A stretch of 64,000 nucleotides of DNA from Styela clava (Eukaryota > Chordata > Ascidiacea > Stolidobranchia > Styelidae). Positions 41,835-54,871 of this stretch are shown here, one piece after another. The stretch is taken from positions 18,667,001 to 18,731,000 of the forward strand of contig NC_135254.1 of NCBI RefSeq assembly GCF_964204865.1. Direction: 5' to 3'. Position 1 is the first letter of the stretch; each line of letters opens with the position of its first letter. Made by a program: the position numbers and the translations under genes. The notes under the pieces were generated by a model. It was given only the letters and a program-made list of their open reading frames with translations, made no database searches and was not told the origin of the DNA.

Positions 41835-44800
41835 TCAATTTTTTCTCGCTTGAGAAATGAAAGAGATTTTCTCTCTCAATATCTGTTCCCAATCCTCTTC
41901 TTTGTGCATTACGATGCTTTTAGCAGGTTTGTGAAACAGATCTTTAATCCTTTTCGGTTCCTCAAAGATAATATAATTCAGAATAAACTTGTGACATAAT
42001 TAGAGCAAAATGCCATAAATATAGTTTAGTAGTTGCTATGGAACCGTAATCTGCAAAACAATTCAGATCTTTGCGTAAATTGAATTGCCGATTCACAACC
42101 ACAAGAGGCCGTCGTTATCCATATGATTAAACCGCCTTATCGGCTTTCCGCTCCCCTTGGATAAATCTAATCGTTTCTCGGTTGTGTGAATCTCACTTCA
42201 TATGAATATTTCAACCTTCTGTCAAAATATTGTGTCTATCCTAAACCAAAACATAGCACGACTTCAATTTTACATGCGCACCTTAACCGTTTTCTCCACA
42301 ATATTCATCTACATCTATCCTTCTCCGTGGGAGAAATGTGGCATTCAGCCTCGGAGTAACACCATAATTGTGCAGCAATTTCGTTCACTGATGATTAGTT
42401 TTATATTGCTGCTAATTGTATCTGGATCGCTTACAAAACAATGGGTCTTTGCGGTCCAACTACTTGTAGATCAAATTGCGAGCAAGCATGTACTTCGGCA
42501 TCAGAACATGCTGAATCGGTATCAGTTTAAATTAAAATGATTACTTTTTGGGTTTCAATCTTACCTCCTTCCATTCAATCTCTGCCTTGGCCAGGATTTC
42601 TGGAAATTTGCAGATAGAGGCTGTTGACACACAAATTGAAGGTGACAGAGTGCCGTCACTGCCTTTGGTGCCTGTAGTTTGTCTAGTACTGAAATTGAAA
42701 CAAATTAATTTTGAAAGAGAAAGACTATTTTTACGCTGTTCCGAATAATTCCTAACTAAAAAGAACTTTGTTTGGGCAAAGCTTCACGGACCCTCAAATT
42801 GAAATTTCTACATATATATAACATCAGTAGATTAGATGAATCAGTTTTAATTCATTCTAGAAAAAATACAAGTTTGGAAATGATGAACTTTATGATTTTG
42901 TAAATAACATTACCCATATTTCGATATTCCATAATGATATGCCAATGCTGCGCATGTATGTGGGCAAGCAATATATTGATGTTCCTCCCAACATTTTTTC
43001 ATCGTTTGAACGATTTCTTCATCAGTAACAACGGCAGTTCGAATGTTCTCCTTCATCTGGTGACAATTGAAAATGTTAATGTATTCGCAGAATTTGAATG
43101 GAAAACGCACCCGCATACCGTGCCTTGAGGGTGAAACATGAGGCTATAGTTTGGATACACTTGGACAGTAGAGATACTATTTCGAGAATAATGGACTAGC
43201 TAGTAGGCCTACTTGGTTAATTGGGTCAAGTATGGTAAACCAAAAATGTCTTTTCTTGGTCATTACACATCATTAGGTCTCGTGTTAGACAATTTGGGTC
43301 ATTTTTTATATACAAAACGAACAAATAATTGTAACTTACTATGATGAGCCAAACATAAAATTACGCTCGCAAAATGTTTACCTTCTGATGCAAATCTTTT
43401 GGTAATGATGTTGATCCCATCGTATCGAATTTTTGCATAATTTCTTTTGTTGCCTGAAAATCTTTACCAGAATAAATCCACATTACTCTCTCAATATTCG
43501 GGGGTATCTGCATATAAAAAGGATTTAGACGCATGGTATGAATGAAATGTTGAAATGAATGAAACGATGAAATTGTTGGCTCAGTCCTTGATGTGCAATC
43601 GTTTTACAACTCTCACTTTCTAGCACTCACCATATATTCGTTAGTGAAATTCGTTATAAAATTTTATAGGATGTATTGAAATAAGAAGAAACACCGCACC
43701 TCAGTACTTTCCTGCTATCAGTACCTATTTATTTAAATTTAGTCTTGTTGTGGATGACAGCAGTAAAACTGCATAAAAATACGTAATGTACGATATTCAG
43801 ATGGCTTAGCTTATTTTTTTAATTTTTCTGCCTGTGCCACAATCCTGTTATGGGGAAAATTTGGAAATAAACATCCGTGATATTTTAAAATATCAAATAT
43901 TTTATACAATTTACTTTTATACAGTTACGTTATTATTATTACCTGTATGTCCATGGAACATGCCAATGTTTGAACAACTTCAGACGCCACAGTGAAATCG
44001 TTATTTCTTAACATTCTGTGAACGATATCATTGTTGTTTACAACACATGCAAATTTGACCGGGACACCCATTGTTTGAGATAGAACACCAGCTGAACGAA
44101 TGTTCAAGATGTTAAACGGAATTTCCTTAAAAATAAGTTGGAGGTCCAACGGGAACGTTAGACGGACGAACGCAAAATCTTCTCACACCATATTAATATC
44201 AATAACGAAGCTAACAAAATCATTTTTAACTATATGACTTCGTTGGTTAAATTGTTACAAATCATCAATTATTTTATTGAATAAGGTATTACATGATTTA
44301 ATGCGCTCGTGGTACCTTTTGAAAGGCGGGACGTAACAAGCCAATAACTATAGTGGTACATCACATTCAGGTACCTTATCAATCTCATTGGTAAGAAAAA
44401 CATATTGTCAAAAATACCTGACTGTAAACTTACAAGCTATGTTACCACATCCTCCCGTGGGTATCACAATATCAACCGGCTTCCCAATGGGTTCAGCAAC
44501 TTGTAGGTACATGTATATATGATGAGCAATTTGAACCATTACTCTGCCCCAATTGATTGAGTTTATGCTGCATAAGTTATAATCTTTTACAAGTTTGCCG
44601 TCGTTGAAGAGATTTTTAATTGTGATCTCAAAATCATCCGAGAAACCATCCGCTAAAATGAAATATATATATATTGTGATAATTTTTTTTTATGAAAAGG
44701 AAAAAGAGTATAATTGACGGTCAGTCTTTTGTGCAGTTTAATTTTAAATCTCATTGGCAATTTATTGTTGAAACATCATACTATCGCGAAAAATAGTGTA

Positions 44801-47012
44801 GTGAGTGTGTAAAACCAATATAAAAGTGTATATTGTAGTGTAGTGTTAGGTAGGAAATTTACATAAATTTTGATTCTATTGACACATCTCAGATATAATT
44901 TATTGAATGAATTAAATAGGATAAAATTGGATATATACTATTATTAAAAACCCCTATACCTGCATAAACATGTACATTGTCATCCAGAACCGTTGTCATC
45001 ATTAATTCTTGAATTTTTGATATTCTATTATGAGGTAATATAACAATGATATCAATATTTTCCTTTCCTCGTACAGCTTCTATTGCACTGCTACCGGTAT
45101 CGCCAGAGGTACCTGCAGTTCAAAAATATATGTCGTGGTGAAGAAATATTTAATGAGCCTGACTCTTCTTTAAAGTAATCACGAAAATAGTTATTGATTC
45201 ATCAATGGTGGTTCTTTCCATGCAAAGCTTCGAGCTAGCTCATAGTTGTGGTATGATAAGACCTACACCCGCTCTTTTGTGGATTACTTCCAAGTTACAT
45301 CTTCCATATTATAACTTGCGTTGTCTAATTTGAAATTAGTTTACTTTTCAAATACAACCAAATAATCATAACTGTATCGTAATACAAAGATAAAAAGTAA
45401 AATGTTGACATAACAGGGCGGCAACCGTACCGACTATGACAACAACATTCTTCCTCCGTTTTTCCAAAAAATACCGGTACATTTCACCAACCACAGACAT
45501 TGCAAGATCTTTGAATGCCATAGTTGGGCCATGCCATAATTCCGCAATATGAAGATCATCGAAAGAAGCGATTCTTATAACTTCATCAATGTCAAATCTC
45601 TTGAATGCGGAAGAAATAATATCTATGAGCAAAAATAGTTATATATTAGTTTAATTATCGATAGAAAACGTGTGTATGACATATGTTTCAATATTTAATA
45701 GGACATTTAGGCTTGGTTTACGGTTCATTTTAAATATTAATAATTAAATGAATTTATAAATATTAATTAAAATTAGTGAACGCTCAATCAAGATAAATTG
45801 GTTCATTAGTATTGCATGGCGTATTAATTGTACAGAGGGGTTGTTTAATCCCACCGAGTTGTCGTCTCGTAGGTTTCGTGAACATAAATGTAATGGTAAA
45901 AAGAAAAGCCACATACATTATTATTATTATACGGTACTCAATCGTAATCGGCGTAGCCTTAACAGGGATTGGCTACTATAGACGTCGTAAAATACAACTC
46001 GATCATGATTACGAGTAACGGCCATAACTAGAAAGCGATTTTCTTTACTTCACTTATATAAAAAATATTAGGTATGGGAAATGCTAGAAATGTACATCTG
46101 TCAGGATCGTATGGAATCGGTGCGAAAAATCGCCCAGACACTGTCACAGACAACTTACCTGGAAATATTATTTTTCATAGAATCTTTTTAAAATGTTTTT
46201 CATTTAATTTTGCAATCTTACTTTTGAGATCTTTTCGGGGGATTTCTTCTTCGGTAACGAAAATCGATACAACTTTTTCCACTATTTCTGCATATGACAA
46301 ATTTTTCCATGATGTAAGAGTTTCAACTGGAACTGGAATACATGATATTTTTGAATAAATATGTATAGATTCGAATAGGCATTTTCGTCGTGCGGCAAAC
46401 ATTGTACATTTGAACAAAAAATAAAAATATCGAAAAAACGTACAATCTTTTAATTGAAAAAGGCACGGGGACATGAAAGACTATCAGAGAGAACATTTTT
46501 GCTGAGTTTAGTAGCAGATGACGTTAAACAATACGGAAGAATATTAACATAAAGAAATAAAATTTGAAAACTTGTTTGTGATGCGAGGTGCATTTCTCTG
46601 CGGTACGTTCTGCCACCAAAAATGTTTTAAAATTTCGAAGCCGATCCCACATCTACTCATGTGAAATAATTAGTTGACATTTATGTTTGATATAGCGGTA
46701 TAGTGCTCAGTTTTACCACATGACTCACAAATTATTTCAGTCTGATAAAAATAATGTCATTTTATATGGAGTTGACATATGATACAATCTCACCAGTGAA
46801 AGAAATTATGAAATTTCTATGCATAATACTACAGAGCAAAATTTACTTTTTGGGTGTTAGGTCAGCCATTAAGTGAAGCAAAGGTATAGTTTAATCTTAC
46901 TTTGTGGTATATTCTCCGGTACAAACAGTCCACCGTCGTTAGCGTAACCGGAAAATAAAGCGTCTTCAAATGAAACTAATCCAACACCGCCTCTTGTACT
47001 GACAAATTTCAT
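41835..47012 (-). CDS. THNSL2: Threonine synthase-like 2 (PLP-dependent phospho-lyase)
   Basis: Ten exons chain in phase: 47012-46901, 46332-46222, 45622-45431, 45112-44960, 44652-44434, 44091-43943, 43507-43382, 43056-42914, 42688-42565 and 41960-41835. They give 484 residues, the length of the vertebrate protein. Family blocks in order: MKFVSTRGG at the start, [24 protein letters not shown] with the PLP-binding Lys at about 112, [10 protein letters not shown] (139-148) for the phosphate loop, [58 protein letters not shown] and a final KFPEIL. Animals do not make threonine; the vertebrate protein is reported to degrade O-phospho-threonine and phosphohomoserine to 2-oxobutyrate and is also known as a secreted variant, SOFAT. 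The last exon uses a weak TTTGAG acceptor, but its product ([13 protein letters not shown]) fits the family C terminus. The BEL/Pao element lies about 800 bp upstream. Confidence 0.95.
42096..42180 (+). repeat. SINE 3' fragment, copy 3, in the last THNSL2 intron
   Basis: It shares AGAGGCCGT, ATGATTAA, CTTATCGGCTTTCC and CCCC-GGATAA with the 3' part of SINE copies 1 and 2. Only the last 85 bp or so are present. It sits between THNSL2 exons 9 and 10. Confidence 0.65.
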
Positions 47013-47816
47013 TTTATCTGTTTCTTTACTATATTAGGTACATTTAAATACCCAATCTTAAATATACTAATTTCTATTGAGAGGTATAAGGTTTCAGTCT
47101 GAAATAAACAATTTATTTGCAGCTCTTGTTTTCGTCTGTCCATTCTGCCACGTAAGTAACAGGTGCATAAAATGAATTTAATATTTAGATAGCACACTTG
47201 TTTGATGTAAATATTACCATATCCATAGTAGTTGAACACGATTATCAAAGTTACCCGACTTGGTATTATTACTCTGTTACGCCCGGTTGCCCGCGACTCG
47301 GCCATTTTCTCTTGTCCCGTTCCGGTCGGCTGCTAGCGGCTCTCGCCCTTGGCATAGATAGCAAAGTTGCATTTCAAAACATAAAATTAACAATAACGTG
47401 GACTATGATCTATCTGCAATTTGACAAGACGAGAGGCCGCGCGTCGTATTGGATTTCGTCTCCCCGGGATATATATAAATTTCAGCTCATCTTCGTTCCT
47501 TTATGCAAAAGACAGTAAGTGCCGTTGTAAAAAGACAGTGTGACTGGTCATATTTATTCCAACTTTTGACAGCCTCTGTAACTTGCTTTTTGAGCCAATG
47601 ACCTACCGCTTTCTATTCACTTTAAGCTCATGGGAGTTGAGATATATATTGACTATGGCACAATACAATATTTTTAACTTCGAAAACGGCCTACTGGCTA
47701 TCAGATGATTAGCTCCAACTTTGTCAACTAGTTGCCGTTACCCGGCAGTATGAATATACATAGTCTTATCATAACCAGATAAGATTATGAGTCACATTAA
47801 GTTCCCCCCTTCTACC
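47013..47816. promoter_or_regulatory. Upstream region of THNSL2
   Basis: About 800 bp between the THNSL2 ATG and the BEL/Pao insertion. A GC-richer patch at 47280-47350 (GCCCGGTTGCCCGCGACTCG) is the only notable base-composition change and could be the core promoter. No gene is seen. Confidence 0.4.
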
Positions 47817-48568
47817 TGTAACGCCCGGAATTGGATACTCAAACTGCGCTACGTTTATACCCAACCACTGTCAAGTACCACGTCCCGGTTCTCCTACAAT
47901 TTGCAATGCAAACTCGTAACATTAAGTCCCCACTCACAGTCTTGAACTTTTGAACCCAACACCTCAGAAGATCACACGAATTGGAAGAACTTTGTTGTAA
48001 TATTCCGCTTGAAATCACGACAGAATACGGCAATAGCATTCACAATGCACATAGAGTTTGTGGCTCAACTAAAGTTTGAATTTCAATAATACACGCACAG
48101 AGTTTGTATGAGTTTGTGATTAACACACTGAGCACTGGGTTTGTGTCAGAGTCTGAGTTTGATTACAAATATTGATAGATTCCGGGATTAAATAACTAAA
48201 TAAAATACAAAATAATTAGTAAACATTAATACACAATAAATCCCTGACTATCCTATATCCTAACATAATGATTCCCTAGCTACATTATAAACATAGCAAA
48301 ATCTACTAACTACAAAACACACTCAACTAAATCCTAAAACACCGGCAAAGCATATGACTGCAGATTGCACCATCACAGCTCGTCTCCGCTCACGCAGAAC
48401 CGAGAGCAATACAAGAAACTAACTATAGAACAAGAGTCGTCGTCGGTCGATTGCCTCAGCCAATAGCGTGCAAGACAAACATATTGCGACATAGCTACTA
48501 TTCCCACTCTCTCGAATACGATAAAGAAATAAACAAGAACTACCAAAATGCGACCTGCGTCCATTACA
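47817..48568 (-). repeat. 3' LTR of the BEL/Pao element
   Basis: It is 752 bp with TGTAA...TTACA ends and is identical by eye to the copy at 55007-55758. Short open frames inside it are not genes. Confidence 0.95.
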
Positions 48569-48673
48569 CCGGCCCCTAAGAACCGTCTACATCCCACGGT
48601 TATTACCGACCACCAAAAGGACGCATGTCTCATTTTCACGAAATGAAAACATGAAAAACAATATATACAAAAA

Positions 48674-51600
48674 TTACACAACTCCCTCTAACAAACACAA
48701 TTTACGAATGTCTCGCATGTAACAAGAATCCGCAGTCCTCACACGTACACTGCGGACATGCCCATCTGAATCAGGAAATACTTCCTCGATTAACCCTTTC
48801 GGCCAGAATCCTCTCTTAGTCTTTTCATCCACAATGAGAACAATATCTCCAATGGCAAAGTTTCTCACAGGCTTGTGCCACTTTTGCCTCAACTGCAATG
48901 TTGGCAAATATTCTTTCAACCACCTCTTCCAGAAACAATCTGTCATTAATTGTACCTGGCGCCATGACTTCTTATATCCATCTGCTTTCATGAATTGATC
49001 AGGAGGTAGATTCGGATTAGGCCTACCAAGTAACAACATATTAGGACTCAAAGTTGCGAGATCATCCGGGCTATCTCCAATCGGACAAATTGGTCTCCCA
49101 TTTAAAATGCTTTCACACTGTGTTGTAAATGTATGCAGAGCATCATCATCTAATAATCTCTCCCCAGCAATTGCTCTCATCAATTTTCGAAAAGATCTTA
49201 TCATTCTTTCCCATGCTCCATTTGTATGTGAAGCCAAAGGTACAGAAAAACACCATTCAATGTTTTGCTGTTGCATAACTTTAGAAATTTGATTTTGATT
49301 CCAATTTTGAATCCCTTCACGAAGTTCTCTCTCAGCACCAATGAAGTTTGTTCCATTATCACTGTACATTTTCCTTGGTCGTCCACGTCTGTTTATAAAT
49401 CTCTGAAACACATTTATGAACGATGAAGTATCCAGTGACTTAGCAATCTCGATATGAACCGCTCGTGTGGCCATACAACTGAACATACATCCATATCTTT
49501 TCTCCTCACTCCTGCCTCTCTTCACTAATATTGGTCCAAAATAATCACAGGCAGTTTCCATAAAGGCATGATCACTAGGTGTCACTCGAACCTTTGGTAA
49601 CGGTGCCATCACTTGCTCCCCCACCTTAGAGTTCCATCGACAGCAAGTAAAACATTTGCTCAATCTTCGACGCACAGTTGCATGTCCCTTAATAATCCAA
49701 AATTTCTCACGAATTGCAGATAAAACATGCAAAGTACCACTGTGACCTTCTCTTTCATGATACATGTCAATCACCAAATTAGTAACATAACTATCACTCG
49801 GCAAAATTACTGGATATCTACTTTCCAATGGCAAATGTGAACGATCAAGACGACCACCAACTCTCAAGATCCCATCCACAACAATAGGATTCAGTTTCTG
49901 TATTGATCTCATCTGCTCATTTCTTGATAATGACTTCTTTGGCGTCCTGACAATCTTTTCTTCCAAAGATGAATGATTATGCAAAGCATCGATTTGTTTT
50001 CCAAACTGCTCTCTTTGCACAAATCTTACTATGCAATCAATTGCACAGTGTAATTCACAAATCTCAAAATGTCCTGTTTTCAGCTGACCGACATCTCCAT
50101 CACCTCGAGATTTAGCCACCTTCCATCTGAGATAAGATCGATATCTCAAAAGCCAAGCTGTCGATCTCTGAAGTTTCTCCAAAGTAGAGTATCTCGAAAG
50201 CAAATGCTTGATTGGATTTTCCTTCAAGTTATCTCTGACACAATACACAGATAAATCTTGCTTCAATTCAGGGTCATTATTTAATATGCCACGAATAGGT
50301 TTTGATTTTGGCCATAGGCTTTCTTCTCTCATCAAAAAAACAGGTCCCTCAAACCAAATCTTTGCCTTGTCCAACTGATACGGTTTCAAACCTCGAGATG
50401 CAATATCAGCCGGGTTACATTTCGTGTCAATATGTCTCCACTGCGAAGGCTCTGATCCCTCATGAATAACAGCAAGACGATTCGCCACAAAAGTATGAAA
50501 GCGTCTTGTCGTATTAGTGATATACTGCAACACTGACATTGAGTCGGTCCAATAAATTACTCTATCAATTTTGTACTCCAGCTGAGTCTTCACAAACTGA
50601 CCCAACTTCACTGCTACCACTGCCGCAGTCAACTCTAGCCTTGGTATAGTCACTGGTTTTGAAGGTGTCACTCTTGACTTTCCCATAACAAAACTGCAAT
50701 GCACGGTTCCATCAGACTTGTTCAACATTCGCATATAGCATGCACATCCATATCCGGTTTCACTTGCATCACAAAAAATATGCATTTGAATTTCACTAGG
50801 GTCATTCATATCTGATGATTTCAAACAACGAGGAATAGAAACACTTTCCAGATGCGGTAAATCTTGCAACCAGTTCATCCAGCAAGCCTTTTCACCATCA
50901 GGAATTTCATCGTCCCACCCCAAATCTTGTTTACATAATTTCTGCAGAATTTTCTTCATAGGCAAAATAAATGGCTGCAGAAATCCAATCGGATCAAATA
51001 TCTGGCTCATGGTAGAAAGCATACCCCGTCTTGTAGTTGGTTTGTCTTTCACATTCACCTTGGTCACGAATTTATCCAAATCAGTATCCCAATATAACCC
51101 CAGGGCTCGTTCCACCGGTAGATTATCAAGATCCAAATTCACCAAAGTCTTTGCTCGCTCACTTTCTGGAATTTGCTCAAGCACCTCTCGACAATTGCTG
51201 ATAAATTTCGTCAGATGGAATCCACCACTTTCCAGTAGAACAGACAATTGCTTAACCAAGTTTATAGCGTCACCACTCTTTGCTAAGGATTTCAACAAAT
51301 CGTCAACATAAAAATTCTTCAGCACAGTATCAACTACCGATTGTTCAACACCCGGCTCATTATCTGAAGCACATTTCCTCAAGGCGAAACCTGCAACTGA
51401 TGGACTTGAACGGCTTCCAAATATGTGTACCAACATGGAATAGTCACTTGCTTGAGATGACAAATCATCATTCGGCCACCACAAAAACCGAAGCGAGTCA
51501 CAATCTTCTGGCCTCACTCTCACCTGATGGAACATAGCCTTGATATCTGCCATCACACCAATTCTTTCTTGTCGAAATCTCAAGAGAACTCCAGCCAAAT

Positions 51601-54600
51601 TATTCGCATAATCTGGTCCTTGTAATAAATTATCGTTTAAGGAAACCCCACGAGAAGTTCCGGCCCCATTGAAAACTACACGGAATTTTGATTGTTTCGT
51701 ACTATGATGCCCCAAATAAAAAGTTTTGTCACTAGTCACCAATTCATCATTAGGTATTTTTCTCGCATACCCATTGTCCAAGTAATCATTTATCACGCTC
51801 TTATAACACTCAAACAATTCTGGGTCTCGAATAAATTTTCTCCTTTGGTACATTAATTGTTTCTCAACCATGGTACGATTATTAGGAAGTTTTACCTCTT
51901 TATTCTTCCATGGGAGTCCCACTTCATAATGTCCATTAACTTTACAAACAGTTTTTTCCATGATAGACAATGCCCGCTTGTTTTCAACAGACAGTGAGGA
52001 TGCAGATTCACATGCATTATCATTAAAATCATGCTCATAAATTTGACACAATTGGCGATGTAAAATATTATCATCACAATGAATAAAATTCACAAAATTA
52101 TTATCACAATTAGAAACACTCTCTGGGCCAAACAGTGTCCACCCCAACAAGGTTTTCACCGCTCTGGGCTGTCCCCTTTTCCCGCGTTTAACCTCTAACA
52201 CATCATGGGCATCTGGGACATTTGAGCCTATAAGAAGCTTGACCTCCCTATCCGTATTATCAGAAATATCAACATGGGAAAAATGTGAATACAATTCCGT
52301 ATCACGCACACTGGGAATACTCGATTTTAAGTTTGGCAAACGCTCAACAGTTAGAACTCTATCCAGCACTAGGGAGTTGCCTGCACCCGTTGCAGTCAAC
52401 GCTACCTCAAACCCCTCTTGGATTTTATGACCAGTCACAGTCTGCACAGAAAAATTGGTTTTAACCCTACTTATACCTAGCTCCCTCATGAGCCCACTAG
52501 TACAAAGGGACACCGTAGATCCCGGGTCTAACAGGGCATAGGTTGATATCTCCCTACCTCCTATGGCCTTACCCCTGACCGTGACTGGCAACACTTTGAG
52601 TCTAACATTCCCAACCCCTCCCGTAGCCTCCACGCTACAGGAAGTTGCTCCACATGTAGCTTTCTCACCGGCCCCACTGACCGGAGCACTCGTCTCTTTT
52701 CCTGAACAAGAACTTACAGGATTAGTAGAACCACCCGGCTTTTGCCGAGGTGGGAAATGCAGCAGCACATTGTGCTTTTTGCCACATCCATCAACATTGC
52801 ATAACACATTGCGGGTACACTCATTTGCTTTGTGACCACTCAAAAGGCAATTATAACACAATTCATTTCTGCCCACCCACAATGATCTTTCTTTAGGAGT
52901 CATTTTCTTAAACTTCAGGCATTTCCATAATGGATGTTGATTACCTGACCCACAAAAAGGACAATCAAACTTTGCAATGGCCCCCCTACTAGGTATAGCA
53001 TTGGAATCGGTCACAAAGGAGGATACCCTATCCCTAGTCTTGGGAACAGTCCCTCGTTTAGGACTTCTCGACTTTTTCTGTTCCCTATTCGAACAGACAA
53101 TCTCCCCATACATGGTAGAAGCACCACGAGCAATTTGCATAACATAATCCTTTAAATCGGAAAACATTGGTTCCCTCCCCACCTCATAAATGCCGCTTGC
53201 AATCTTAGCATAGCCAGACTGCAAATCTTCAGGCAACCTGGAAAAAATCTTTTTCAAATTAACACTATTATTAAGATTATCCATACAATCCCATTGGTCA
53301 AAAACAATCTCACAATTATCCATTAATGTTACTAACTTATGCAAGTCAGCAGAGTTATTATCACGAAGAGGTTTTCCTTCAATCAATTCTTTCATAAAGG
53401 AATCTATAATCATATGTTTTTTGCCAAACCTCTCATTGAGAATGTCTAGGGCCCGCTTGTAACCCCTTTCCCATGGTTTAGTAATTACACATGACCGAAT
53501 TGCCTCTCTGGCAATGCCCTTCGTACATTTTAAAAGAATAATAAGCTTACGATTTGCTGGAATATTTTCCACATCCACTGCTGCTGTAAATTCACTCAGA
53601 AACTCTGGATACCTCAGTGGATCACCATCGAACTCAGGTAGATCAACTTTCAGATGTTCACCCATTGATGCTGGACATGTAGGAACCACCGGATACACAG
53701 GAATTGCAGGAGAGCTCAAAGATGTCACTGCTACACTCGAACCGTAGACATTCTGGACAGGAACACTGCTCACACGATGATATTCACCCATTCCAGACAC
53801 GCCACTCGTGACTGGGAATTGGCTCGCCACCGACACACCACCTGTGGCCGGGGCATAACTCGACACCGGCATGCCACTCATTACCGGATTGTAAACACAA
53901 TGTCCAGATTGTACAAACGATGTGACAGGAACTTCGGACGATCTCTGCAGTCCAGGATTAGACATGTTTATAGCATTAGTCAATGTTGACGTCATCAATG
54001 GCACACGAACATCAGAAAAGTTTGTCTTTACAGGGGAAACCACAGCAGGACTTGATATAGGAATGTTCTCTATTTTTCTTTCAGGAATCGGCTGCAACTC
54101 AAATGATGAGGGTTCAGTCTTTACAAAAGGCACATTAGATTTAGGATCATAAATGTTCACAAATTTAGGTTTTGTCAATGGCTCTATCCCACTGACCAAG
54201 TTTTCAGAGGCACAACTTGTATACTCCAATTGATTGCTATCCAAATTAGAACTCATGATAGATCCTTCAGTTTCTTCGAAACTCTCAGCTATCAATTTCG
54301 CTTCATCTGCAAGATATTCCGCATCCAAAGCTCTTTTTTCAATGTTCAATTTCTCCTTTTCCAAAGTAGCTTGTTCACGTTCACGTTTAGCTTGAAGATC
54401 AGCTAGCTTGGCATCCAAACGAGCTCTGGCAGCTACTGATGATCTCACAGATGATTTATTTGAAGATTTACTTCTATGAGAAGCAACACTTGTTTTTCTT
54501 GATTTACTAGACACAGAGTTATTTTTGCTGGCGGCAGCATTGTATCGCTGCAAATATTCCCCATATAATTTATCACATACCGCTTTCTTTCTGAAAATTT

Positions 54601-54871
54601 CATCACACTTTACAGTCGCTTCTTCAAACTCAAGCTTGTCCATCTCCAGACCGGTATTGACAGAATTTCGAAAGTCTTCACAAGCATTAATACAGTTCTC
54701 AAATGCAGCATCCACAGCTTCTTTTGCACCCACAACCTCTTTGTATTTCTGTGGGTCCAGCATTAGATCCTCAATGGTTTTCAGAAGCTTTGTAAAGTGG
54801 CTTTCATATCCCGCACGAGATCTTTTCTTTTTCATTCGCAGTTCAGAAACAATACCATCTTCATCAGACAT
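48674..54871 (-). CDS. BEL/Pao gag-pol polyprotein, uninterrupted
   Basis: One open frame of 2065 residues starting at the ATG at 54871, 136 bp inside the 5' LTR. Domains in order, residue positions approximate: a charged coiled-coil gag N terminus (1-200, with KREREQATLEKEKLNIEKRA); the DUF1759 gag domain (LPEFDGDPLRYPEF, about 410); zinc knuckles (CYNCLLSGHKANEC, about 670); a retropepsin-like protease with LLDPGSTVSL (about 777); reverse transcriptase with MADIKAMFHQVRV (about 1105) and the YVDD box (about 1185); RNase H with IFCDASETGYG (about 1363) and WTDSMSVL (about 1440). The integrase follows, with an HHCC zinc site (about 1700-1735) and catalytic D, D, E in CDYFG, YSDNGTNF and AWERM (about 1774, 1840, 1885), then a DUF5641 C terminus. 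No envelope gene is seen. All catalytic motifs look present and there is no stop or frameshift, so the copy may still be active. Confidence 0.97.
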   Translation of the reverse strand: MSDEDGIVSELRMKKKRSRAGYESHFTKLLKTIEDLMLDPQKYKEVVGAKEAVDAAFENCINACEDFRNSVNTGLEMDKLEFEEATVKCDEIFRKKAVCDKLYGEYLQRYNAAASKNNSVSSKSRKTSVASHRSKSSNKSSVRSSVAARARLDAKLADLQAKREREQATLEKEKLNIEKRALDAEYLADEAKLIAESFEETEGSIMSSNLDSNQLEYTSCASENLVSGIEPLTKPKFVNIYDPKSNVPFVKTEPSSFELQPIPERKIENIPISSPAVVSPVKTNFSDVRVPLMTSTLTNAINMSNPGLQRSSEVPVTSFVQSGHCVYNPVMSGMPVSSYAPATGGVSVASQFPVTSGVSGMGEYHRVSSVPVQNVYGSSVAVTSLSSPAIPVYPVVPTCPASMGEHLKVDLPEFDGDPLRYPEFLSEFTAAVDVENIPANRKLIILLKCTKGIAREAIRSCVITKPWERGYKRALDILNERFGKKHMIIDSFMKELIEGKPLRDNNSADLHKLVTLMDNCEIVFDQWDCMDNLNNSVNLKKIFSRLPEDLQSGYAKIASGIYEVGREPMFSDLKDYVMQIARGASTMYGEIVCSNREQKKSRSPKRGTVPKTRDRVSSFVTDSNAIPSRGAIAKFDCPFCGSGNQHPLWKCLKFKKMTPKERSLWVGRNELCYNCLLSGHKANECTRNVLCNVDGCGKKHNVLLHFPPRQKPGGSTNPVSSCSGKETSAPVSGAGEKATCGATSCSVEATGGVGNVRLKVLPVTVRGKAIGGREISTYALLDPGSTVSLCTSGLMRELGISRVKTNFSVQTVTGHKIQEGFEVALTATGAGNSLVLDRVLTVERLPNLKSSIPSVRDTELYSHFSHVDISDNTDREVKLLIGSNVPDAHDVLEVKRGKRGQPRAVKTLLGWTLFGPESVSNCDNNFVNFIHCDDNILHRQLCQIYEHDFNDNACESASSLSVENKRALSIMEKTVCKVNGHYEVGLPWKNKEVKLPNNRTMVEKQLMYQRRKFIRDPELFECYKSVINDYLDNGYARKIPNDELVTSDKTFYLGHHSTKQSKFRVVFNGAGTSRGVSLNDNLLQGPDYANNLAGVLLRFRQERIGVMADIKAMFHQVRVRPEDCDSLRFLWWPNDDLSSQASDYSMLVHIFGSRSSPSVAGFALRKCASDNEPGVEQSVVDTVLKNFYVDDLLKSLAKSGDAINLVKQLSVLLESGGFHLTKFISNCREVLEQIPESERAKTLVNLDLDNLPVERALGLYWDTDLDKFVTKVNVKDKPTTRRGMLSTMSQIFDPIGFLQPFILPMKKILQKLCKQDLGWDDEIPDGEKACWMNWLQDLPHLESVSIPRCLKSSDMNDPSEIQMHIFCDASETGYGCACYMRMLNKSDGTVHCSFVMGKSRVTPSKPVTIPRLELTAAVVAVKLGQFVKTQLEYKIDRVIYWTDSMSVLQYITNTTRRFHTFVANRLAVIHEGSEPSQWRHIDTKCNPADIASRGLKPYQLDKAKIWFEGPVFLMREESLWPKSKPIRGILNNDPELKQDLSVYCVRDNLKENPIKHLLSRYSTLEKLQRSTAWLLRYRSYLRWKVAKSRGDGDVGQLKTGHFEICELHCAIDCIVRFVQREQFGKQIDALHNHSSLEEKIVRTPKKSLSRNEQMRSIQKLNPIVVDGILRVGGRLDRSHLPLESRYPVILPSDSYVTNLVIDMYHEREGHSGTLHVLSAIREKFWIIKGHATVRRRLSKCFTCCRWNSKVGEQVMAPLPKVRVTPSDHAFMETACDYFGPILVKRGRSEEKRYGCMFSCMATRAVHIEIAKSLDTSSFINVFQRFINRRGRPRKMYSDNGTNFIGAERELREGIQNWNQNQISKVMQQQNIEWCFSVPLASHTNGAWERMIRSFRKLMRAIAGERLLDDDALHTFTTQCESILNGRPICPIGDSPDDLATLSPNMLLLGRPNPNLPPDQFMKADGYKKSWRQVQLMTDCFWKRWLKEYLPTLQLRQKWHKPVRNFAIGDIVLIVDEKTKRGFWPKGLIEEVFPDSDGHVRSVRVRTADSCYMRDIRKLCLLEGVV

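Noticed and set aside
42202..42540. 112-codon plus-strand frame, and a minus-strand acceptor (GATTCAG) near 42522 considered as the THNSL2 last exon
   Set aside because: The exon at 41960-41835 joins in phase, gives family-like sequence and brings the total to 484 residues; this stretch matches nothing.
47839..48681. Short minus-strand frames in and beside the left LTR
   Set aside because: The same frames recur in the right LTR; they are non-coding LTR sequence.
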